A DNA stretch of 64,000 nucleotides from Rothia nasimurium (lineage in GTDB: Bacteria; Actinomycetota; Actinomycetes; Actinomycetales; Micrococcaceae), in contig NZ_CP056080.1 in assembly GCF_014217215.1 (NCBI RefSeq), positions 124,001 to 188,000 of the forward strand. The letters run 5' to 3'. Position numbers and translations under genes: made by a program. The notes beneath the pieces were generated by a model, which was given only the letters and a program-made list of their open reading frames with translations, was not told the DNA's origin and ran no database searches. Each line of letters starts with the position of its first letter. The stretch's first letter is position 1. This document shows, one piece after another, positions 58,680 to 64,000 of this stretch.

Positions 58680-59408
58680 CTAGAGCAGCTTATGCGCCGC
58701 CTCCACCAGGATCAGCACGCCAAAGACCAGTAGCACTGACCCCGCGATGCCGTCGATGACGAGGGTGGCACGCGGGTACAGTAGCCACTTCATGGCCAGT
58801 GAGGCCAGCGAGATGATGAGGGTAAACCAGAGCACGTTAATGCCGCCGTGGATGAGGGCTAGCAGGCTTCCCATGATGAAGGGCTGCACGCTGGCGACCA
58901 TAAAGGGCGGCACGCTGGCAATGTAGAAGACCGCGATTTTGGGGTTGAGAATGTTGGCGATGAAGCCCGCGAGAAAATCCTTACCCACCCTGTGTTCGCT
59001 AGCGGGGGTGGGGGCGTCCGCTCCGCTAACTCCGGGTAAGGACGCCGCGGGTGCAGGCAGCGAGGCCAGGGCGGCTTGGTCGGTTTTGAGGGCGGTCACC
59101 TGCCCCCAGCGTCTGAGATTGAGCAGGAATTTGATGCCCAGGTAGATCAGGTAGAGGCCACCGGCCACGGTGATGAGGTCAAAGATCAGGGGAGCGGCTG
59201 CCATGAGCACGGCTAGGCCGGTTGCGGCGGTGACGCCCCAAATGAGCAGGCCTGCGGTGATGCCAAAGACGCAGGCGTAGGCGCTTCGTCGTCCACCCGC
59301 GACCAGGGAGCGCAACACCAGGGCGGTGTCTGTGGCCGGGATAATCGTGATGAGAAAAGCGATGCCGGCGAAACCGATGAGGGCCTGGGTGAGAGTCATG
59401 GACTCCAC
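58680..59408 (-). CDS. LysE-family amino-acid exporter
   Basis: This 242-residue protein has about six membrane helices and the LysE/RhtB start FAGIAFLITIIPATDTALVLRSLVAGGRRSAYACVFGI. A cytosolic linker of about 35 residues between helices 3 and 4 (SLPAPAASLPGVSGADAPTPAS) is longer than usual. Divergent from a LysR regulator, a common pairing in which an intracellular amino acid triggers export. The actual amino acid is not known. Confidence 0.88.
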   Translation of the reverse strand: MESMTLTQALIGFAGIAFLITIIPATDTALVLRSLVAGGRRSAYACVFGITAGLLIWGVTAATGLAVLMAAAPLIFDLITVAGGLYLIYLGIKFLLNLRRWGQVTALKTDQAALASLPAPAASLPGVSGADAPTPASEHRVGKDFLAGFIANILNPKIAVFYIASVPPFMVASVQPFIMGSLLALIHGGINVLWFTLIISLASLAMKWLLYPRATLVIDGIAGSVLLVFGVLILVEAAHKLL

Positions 59409-59454
59409 TGTAAACTAGGGGTAAACCCGGTTCAATTCCATGAGTTCAAACAGT

Positions 59455-59477
59455 ATTCATGGGATTTATCAATGAAT
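59455..59477. promoter_or_regulatory. LysR-type operator (ATTCAT-N11-ATGAAT)
   Basis: ATTCAT and ATGAAT are inverted 6-bp arms spaced by 11 nt, the T-N11-A form bound by LysR proteins, in the gap between the divergent lysE and lysR genes. Confidence 0.6.
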
Positions 59478-59487
59478 TGGAGTGAGT

Positions 59488-60441
59488 GTGTACGACTCCC
59501 GCCGCCTCGAAATCTTCTACGAGCTAGCCCAGCAGGGCTCCCTGGCCGCTGCCGCCGATGTGCTGGGCTACGATCCCTCAACCGTCTCAAACCACCTGGC
59601 CAAACTTCAGGCTGAGGTGGGGCATCGGCTCTATGAGAAGTCCGGCCGCGGCGTGGTGCTCACCCCGCGCGGCCTGGAACTTGCCGACTATGCCGGGCAG
59701 ATCCTCTCGCTCATGGAACGCGCCCACAACGCTATGGCTAGCGAAACCAGCCTGGCCCCACGAACCCTCAAGGTGGCGTCCTTCAACTCGGCAGCCCGCT
59801 ACATGGTGCCGCGGGTCTTCGTACTGCTCGAAGAGCGCGCCCCGCATCTGAGCCTGGAGCTCACCCAGTTGGAGCCCCAGCGCTCTATCGCCGAGCTTGC
59901 CCGGCACCAGTTTGACCTGGTCATCGCCGAAGAATACGAAGGACGCCCGGTGCAGCTCCCCGTTACCCTGGTGCGGCGGGAGCTCTGGGAAGACCCCATC
60001 GTGCTGGTGGCCCCGGCGGCTATGGTGCCACCGCAACCGCTCGATTCTCTTGCCTGGGCTGAGAGCGCCCCCTGGTGTATGGAACCTCCGGGAACGGAGC
60101 TCAGGGCCTGGTCGGACGCCTATCTAGCCGATGCCCATATTGCACCCCGCCCGCGGTTCATCTCAACCGACCTGAGCTGGCAGCTGCACTCGGCCTACGG
60201 TGGCTATGCGGTAGCCCTGCTGCCCCATCTGGTGCTTGATGGCCTCTACCGGTCAGAGGTCCCGGCTCCCAGCGGGGCTGAGCCCTGGCGGCAGGGGGTC
60301 CGCACCGGAAACCTATGGGTGAGTGAGCCCCTGGGTCGCCGCCGGGTCTTTGCGGTGCTTCGGGCAAGTTCGGAGCAGGACGCCGCCGCCCGCCTCCTCG
60401 TTGATATTCTGCGGGATCTGAACCCGGCGTCATCAATGTGA
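59488..60441 (+). CDS. LysR-family transcriptional regulator
   Basis: This 317-residue regulator begins RRLEIFYELAQQGSLAAAADVLGYDPSTVSNHLAKLQAEVGHRLYEK, the LysR winged HTH (about 5-60), followed by a periplasmic-binding-like effector domain. I prefer GTG 59488 (GGAG 5 nt upstream) over GTG 59482. It is divergent from the LysE exporter, with an ATTCAT-N11-ATGAAT box at 59455-59477. Confidence 0.9.
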   Translation: MYDSRRLEIFYELAQQGSLAAAADVLGYDPSTVSNHLAKLQAEVGHRLYEKSGRGVVLTPRGLELADYAGQILSLMERAHNAMASETSLAPRTLKVASFNSAARYMVPRVFVLLEERAPHLSLELTQLEPQRSIAELARHQFDLVIAEEYEGRPVQLPVTLVRRELWEDPIVLVAPAAMVPPQPLDSLAWAESAPWCMEPPGTELRAWSDAYLADAHIAPRPRFISTDLSWQLHSAYGGYAVALLPHLVLDGLYRSEVPAPSGAEPWRQGVRTGNLWVSEPLGRRRVFAVLRASSEQDAAARLLVDILRDLNPASSM

Positions 60442-60503
60442 AAATCGGCCGTCATTGCTAACCATCATGGCTATTTTCACCATGATAGTCACCATGATTT
60501 TCG

Positions 60504-61475
60504 CTATGAAGCTTGAACCTGCCTGCCCCAGCGGGCGGCCTTGGCAGCGCAAATCATGAGCTGAACCTGGTGGAAAATCATGAGCGGCAGAATGAGGGCA
60601 CCCACGGCCCCGCCCCCGAAAATTACCGCTGCCATGGGCAGGCCGGTTGCCAGGGACTTCTTCGAGCCGCAGAACTGCACCGCCACCCGGTCGCCGTAGC
60701 TAAAGCCCAGCTTCTTTGAGACAACCCCGCTGAGCCAGAGCAGGAACTCCACCAGGGCAATGGACAGAAGAACCAGGAGCAGGATCTGCCAGGGGCTAAT
60801 GCGGGTCCAAATGCCCTGCACAATGCCGTCTGAAAAAGCGGCGTAGACCACCATGGCAATGGAGAGGCGATCAACGTGCCTGGTGAGCTTGTTCTTGGCT
60901 ATGTCGCCCACCCAGCGGCGCAGGAGCTGGCCCAGCACGAATGGCAAGAGCAGCTGGAGTGCGATATCACCAAAAACGGAGCCTGAGATGGTGAGCTGAT
61001 CGCTCTGCATCAGTAGCATGACCAGCAGGGGAGTGGCTATCACACCCACGATATTCGAGGCACTTGCGCTAACAATTGCCCCTGCCACATTGCCTTTGGC
61101 GATAGAGGTGAAAGCCACCGAGGACTGCACGGTGGATGGCACCAGGGTCATAAAGAGCAGACCCAGGTAGAGCTCCCGGCCGATAATTCCCTGGATGGGG
61201 TAGAGGGCCAGGCCAATGAGGGGAAAGATCAGGTAGGTGAAGCCCAGAATGGTGCTGTGGAGCCGCCAGTTTTTCAGGCCCTGCAGGGCTTCTTGGGGTG
61301 AGAGTCGGGCACCGTAGAGGAAGAAGAGCAGGCCGATTGCGATTTTGGTGGCTACGCTGAACCCCTCGGCGAAGTCCCCGCGCGCCGGGAAGATGATTGC
61401 CAGGGCAACGGCGAGCAGAATCAGGGTAATCAGCGGGTCAGGGCGCCAGGAGCGCATTTTCTGTGGTAGGGCCAT
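60504..61475 (-). CDS. SBF-like (bile acid:sodium symporter superfamily) transporter
   Basis: This 323-residue protein has about ten membrane helices and the family text FFLYGARLSPQEALQGL, LYLGLLFMTLVPSTVQSSVAFTSIAKGNVAGAIVSASASNI, where the SxASN-type crossing segment is conserved. PF13593-like members move organic anions; the substrate is unknown. TAGAAT at 61483-61488 lies 7 nt before its ATG, suggesting a leaderless promoter. Confidence 0.85.
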   Translation of the reverse strand: MALPQKMRSWRPDPLITLILLAVALAIIFPARGDFAEGFSVATKIAIGLLFFLYGARLSPQEALQGLKNWRLHSTILGFTYLIFPLIGLALYPIQGIIGRELYLGLLFMTLVPSTVQSSVAFTSIAKGNVAGAIVSASASNIVGVIATPLLVMLLMQSDQLTISGSVFGDIALQLLLPFVLGQLLRRWVGDIAKNKLTRHVDRLSIAMVVYAAFSDGIVQGIWTRISPWQILLLVLLSIALVEFLLWLSGVVSKKLGFSYGDRVAVQFCGSKKSLATGLPMAAVIFGGGAVGALILPLMIFHQVQLMICAAKAARWGRQVQAS

Positions 61476-61482
61476 TTAGCCT

Positions 61483-61488
61483 ATTCTA
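61483..61488 (-). promoter_or_regulatory. Leaderless -10 box TAGAAT
   Basis: Read on the minus strand, TAGAAT is followed by AGGCTAA and the ATG at 61475, a 7-nt gap without a ribosome-binding site. Confidence 0.5.
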
Positions 61489-61507
61489 CTCTTTGCCTTT
61501 TTGAGGT

Positions 61508-62941
61508 TTAGCCCTGATCAGTGGGCGGGTTGTCCGGGGCGGACGCCGGGCGCTCGCTTTCCCGAGGTGTAGCACCTGGGCCGCTACCGGCGTCCTGACC
61601 CTGCTGGTCAGGTGACTGGCCAGGCGCCTGCTGGAAGCCCTGCGGTGAGGGGGCACCGAAGCCGTTCCAGGGGGTGCGCTGGCGGTACTGCGGGGGTACC
61701 CAGCCGCTGTAGAGCATGTCGCCTACCGTGCGGTCACGGTACTGGGCCGGGGGCCGGTAGGTGGTGTTGACTGAACCCCAGTGCTGGTTGTCGGCGCGTT
61801 CGGGGTAGGTGGCCAGGTGGTCAGTGGCCTGTAGAGGGTCGGCCCAGGCCTCGGCGGGCTCAGCTGCCGGAATCATGGAGAGCGGGTAGGGCGGGTTGTT
61901 CTTGGGTCGCCAGATGAGGCGGCCGGGTTCGGTGCGGTCGCGCAGGGCGTGAGCGCGCCAGGTCACCGGCGGGTGGGTGGTGGTGAGGTTGGCGAGCCAG
62001 GTGAAGAAGCCACGCTCGTAGACGGCCCGGTTGGCCAGTTCGTGGAAGTTCACGTCGTTCATCAGGTACTTACCGGCGGCGAGTACGGTGGTGGTGGTTT
62101 CGGTGCCGTCGGGGGCGTAGCGGTAGCCGAAGTTGTCGGCGGTGTATTCCTGGGTGCGGGAGAGCAGGTTGCCGAGGATCGGAATCTGCATGAAGAAGCT
62201 GGTGAAAATCAGGCGGAAGTAGCTGACGTGACCGGCGGCGATATGCCCCACTTCGTGCCCGATGATGAAGCGTAGGGCTTCGGGGTTGCGGGCTGCGCCA
62301 CCGATTTCGAAGAGGTCGGAGTAGATGGCGATGAAGCGGCGGTGCCCGTGGCCCGAGGCGAAGGCGTTGATTTGGCCGTTGCCGAGTACGACGTAGGCGT
62401 CGGGTACGCGGCGCAGGCCGGCGGCGTGGGCGGCTTCAACAACCATCTGGTAGGCCTCGGGGAACTGGGTGGGGGTAATGCGCACCCCGCTGAGGCGCAG
62501 CTGGCCGTACATGGCACCGCGGACGAAGAAGATGCCCAGGGGTAGGTAGATGGCGATGGCGATGAGTTGGCCGACCAGGTTGCTGATTTGGTAGTTGACG
62601 AAGTCGTCCCCTAGCACGCTGCTGAAGAGTGAGTAGATGAGGTAGATACCGCCGCCCACGTAGAGCATGATGGTGAGCGCGTAGGCCATGACGACCAGGG
62701 GCAGTTCTGCGGGGTGGCGCAGTGCATTGAGGAACTTGAAGGGCAGCAGGGATTGGAAGCCGAAGAGCTTGGGTGCGGGCAGGGGCGAGAGGGGCCGCTG
62801 GCGCGTGTCTTCGGGTAGCCAGCCGTCGCTGAGGTCGTTGGGTAGGGGCTGGGTGAGGCTCGGTTCGTTGATGTGCGCGGACGCTTGTGGGCCGGGTTGT
62901 TGCGGGTAGGGCGGGGTGGTGCCGGGGTTGTTCTCACTCAT
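61508..62941 (-). CDS. M48-family membrane metallopeptidase
   Basis: This 477-residue HtpX-like protease has a Pro-rich N-terminus (about 1-60), two membrane helices (LVVMAYALTIMLYVGGGIYLIY and LVGQLIAIAIYLPLGIFFV), the zinc site FIIGHEVGHIAAGHV (HExxH) and the third ligand in SRTQEYTADNFG. The C-terminal 100 residues are Pro/Gln-rich and likely disordered. M48 enzymes cut damaged membrane proteins. GCAGGAAA precedes the ATG. Confidence 0.88.
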   Translation of the reverse strand: MSENNPGTTPPYPQQPGPQASAHINEPSLTQPLPNDLSDGWLPEDTRQRPLSPLPAPKLFGFQSLLPFKFLNALRHPAELPLVVMAYALTIMLYVGGGIYLIYSLFSSVLGDDFVNYQISNLVGQLIAIAIYLPLGIFFVRGAMYGQLRLSGVRITPTQFPEAYQMVVEAAHAAGLRRVPDAYVVLGNGQINAFASGHGHRRFIAIYSDLFEIGGAARNPEALRFIIGHEVGHIAAGHVSYFRLIFTSFFMQIPILGNLLSRTQEYTADNFGYRYAPDGTETTTTVLAAGKYLMNDVNFHELANRAVYERGFFTWLANLTTTHPPVTWRAHALRDRTEPGRLIWRPKNNPPYPLSMIPAAEPAEAWADPLQATDHLATYPERADNQHWGSVNTTYRPPAQYRDRTVGDMLYSGWVPPQYRQRTPWNGFGAPSPQGFQQAPGQSPDQQGQDAGSGPGATPRESERPASAPDNPPTDQG

Positions 62942-63085
62942 GCGATTTCCTGCTGGTTAGGCGGTGTGTTCTGGTTCCACAGTAGCAAGAAAAGGGTCGG
63001 GCCCGGTGGGTCTTGCTGTCTAGCTAGCAACGAAGTACAGGGTCTTCTTTGAGGTGACCCCTTAAAATCTGTGTATGACGTGTAA

Positions 63086-63091
63086 TACGAT
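63086..63091 (+). promoter_or_regulatory. Leaderless -10 box TACGAT
   Basis: TACGAT ends 6 nt before ATG 63098 of the antitoxin gene. Confidence 0.6.
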
Positions 63092-63097
63092 TGAAGC

Positions 63098-63343
63098 ATG
63101 ACAGTAGAAACAACGGCCCGGAAAGGGCTCACCTTTCGCCCCTCTCACGATGTGCGCCAACGCCTTGAAGCGCTCTCGCACAAAACTAATCGCCCTGTTT
63201 CCTTCTACATCAACACCTTGTTAGAAGAACACCTGGTTGAATTAGAACATGCCTTTACCTTGAAGGCCGATGCTGAATCAGTGCGTGCAGGTAAACAGAA
63301 AACACATAGTCTGGATGAAGCTCGCGCGGAGCTCGGTCTGTGA
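63098..63343 (+). CDS. RelB/ribbon-helix-helix-type antitoxin
   Basis: This 81-residue protein starts with a short strand (LTFRPSHDVRQRLEALSHKTNRPVSFYINTLLEEHL), typical of ribbon-helix-helix antitoxins, and has a loose C-terminal tail (RAGKQKTHSLDEARAELGL) that would wrap the toxin. It ends overlapping the toxin start (GTGA). A -10 box without leader suggests autoregulation at 63086. Confidence 0.85.
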   Translation: MTVETTARKGLTFRPSHDVRQRLEALSHKTNRPVSFYINTLLEEHLVELEHAFTLKADAESVRAGKQKTHSLDEARAELGL

Positions 63344-63609
63344 GTAGCACCTGGAGGGTGGAGTTAACTCCTCGAGCTCTTAAACAACTGAAAAAGCTGG
63401 ATAAGCCAGTTGCCCAACGTATTTTAGAAGAACTGGAAAAACTAGAGGGTTTTGAGTACCCGCAGAGCCACTGTAAGGCCTTGACCGGCAACTATTCGGG
63501 GCTGTGGCGCTATCGAGCAGGTTCCTACCGAGTGATTTTGGATATTAATCAGGGTGCCTTGGTCCTTTTGGCCTTGGAAGTTGGGCACCGTTCTGCTGTT
63601 TATCGGTAA
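63340..63609 (+). CDS. RelE/ParE-family toxin
   Basis: This 89-residue toxin shows WRVELTPRALKQLKKLDKPVAQRILEELEKL, KALTGNYSGLWRYRAGSYRVILDI and VGHRSAVYR. The Arg-Tyr-Arg and C-terminal His-Arg-Tyr residues fit RelE-type mRNA interferases. GTG start overlapping the antitoxin stop (63340-63343). A strong terminator follows. Confidence 0.9.
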   Translation: MSSTWRVELTPRALKQLKKLDKPVAQRILEELEKLEGFEYPQSHCKALTGNYSGLWRYRAGSYRVILDINQGALVLLALEVGHRSAVYR

Positions 63610-63634
63610 GCGCGTGATTGGAAGAGTAGAAAGT

Positions 63635-63672
63635 AAAGGGCTGCAACCCGGTGCATTGGGTTGCAGCCCTTT
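63635..63672 (+). terminator. Rho-independent terminator after the toxin
   Basis: AAAGGGCTGCAACCC pairs perfectly with GGGTTGCAGCCCTTT across 8 nt. Confidence 0.85.
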
Positions 63673-63810
63673 GCTATGCTCTAGAGCTTATAAGGCTTAG
63701 GCAACCGGGGCACTTCAGTTTGCCAATTACGCGAAACTCACCAACAACTAGCTCAATGCTTGTTCGAATAGGCCGCACTCATGTCGCGGGTGCGGTCTAT
63801 TGTCGAGAAC

Positions 63811-63930
63811 ATGAGCTTCCTTACCGAGTACAACGCTGCCCGCGAGTTGTCCGTGATTGATGCGTCTGCGGCCAGACTTCGCTTACCTTTTAGTACTACT
63901 GGTGCAATTCGGTTTTGGTGGGGGGATTAA
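63811..63930 (+). CDS. Doubtful 39-residue ORF, perhaps a truncated gene start
   Basis: ATG 63811 follows TATTGT (63798-63803) by 7 nt and opens MSFLTEYNAARELSVIDAS, a plausible N-terminus, but the frame stops after 39 codons where the composition changes (about 63885). It may be a gene head cut by an insertion. The rest of 63673-63810 holds no gene that I recognise. Confidence 0.25.
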   Translation: MSFLTEYNAARELSVIDASAARLRLPFSTTGAIRFWWGD

Positions 63931-64000
63931 CGCCGCCGGCTTCGGTTTTTCCGTTGAGGAGGTCGTTGACTACTTCCCGATGGTGAAATTGGTCGATGGT
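63896..64000 (-). CDS. Partial minus-strand ORF at the right edge (C-terminus only)
   Basis: An open frame enters from the right edge and ends at TAG 63896-63898, giving about 34 residues such as FHHREVVNDLLNGKTEAGG. No family is recognised. It converges on the ORF at 63811, which it overlaps. It could be the end of a transposase, but there is no inverted repeat in view to prove it. Confidence 0.3.
   Translation of the reverse strand, partial: TIDQFHHREVVNDLLNGKTEAGGVNPPTKTELHQ

Overview
The window comes from a GC-rich actinobacterium. Third codon positions are mostly G/C, GTG and TTG starts are frequent, and several promoters are leaderless. The gene set (PdxST with a MocR regulator, CsoR/CopA, actinobacterial-type paa and hpa clusters) fits Micrococcaceae, for example a Rothia/Kocuria/Arthrobacter-like organism; the genus is an inference from gene style, not proven. 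I saw no rRNA, tRNA or CRISPR array.

Layout. (1) 1-3.1 kb, minus strand: a compact Hsp90-family chaperone between a YbjN-domain protein and a TPR-like protein cut by the left edge. (2) 3.2-8.1 kb: a YhgE/Pip-like membrane protein and its TetR regulator, divergent from a phospholipase D-like protein, with a TetR-type palindrome between them. (3) 8.2-14 kb: a TPM-domain protein, pdxST (vitamin B6) with a divergent MocR-type regulator, and two small membrane proteins. (4) 14.1-23.0 kb: a homoprotocatechuate meta-cleavage cluster (flavin monooxygenase, HpaG fused to an RraA domain, GntR regulator, HpaE, HpaD, HpaH, HpaI). (5) 23.0-24.5 kb: an isolated DUF4143 AAA ATPase bracketed by 74-bp direct repeats. 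(6) 24.5-48.4 kb: a phenylacetate (paa) cluster in several operons (paaABCDEG, paaI-paaK-paaR, paaZ, and a thiolase-PaaF-PaaH operon), interleaved with a branched-chain amino-acid (valine-type) degradation operon, an AMP-forming acyl-CoA ligase and an MHS-family transporter. PaaR-like operators recur at five places. (7) 48.5-51.1 kb: an aldehyde dehydrogenase with a divergent AraC regulator, possibly making phenylacetate from phenylacetaldehyde. (8) 52.3-56.3 kb: a copper operon csoR-copZ-copA-ydhK with a CsoR operator. (9) 56.4-63 kb: GH15 hydrolase, LysE/LysR pair, SBF-like transporter, M48 protease. (10) 63.1-63.6 kb: a RelB/RelE-like toxin-antitoxin pair, then a possible insertion-sequence edge.

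Together regions 4-7 form an aromatic and acyl-CoA catabolic island. 4-Hydroxyphenylacetate-type compounds would go through hpa to pyruvate and succinic semialdehyde. Phenylacetate would go through the CoA-epoxide paa route to acetyl-CoA and succinyl-CoA. Valine/isobutyrate would go to propionyl-CoA.

Three unexplained sequence patterns stand out: a 9-mer, GCGGACGCC, present 27 times on the two strands; a family of intergenic hairpin repeats with a GGCGTGAAT core (four copies); and the repeat-bracketed DUF4143 cassette.
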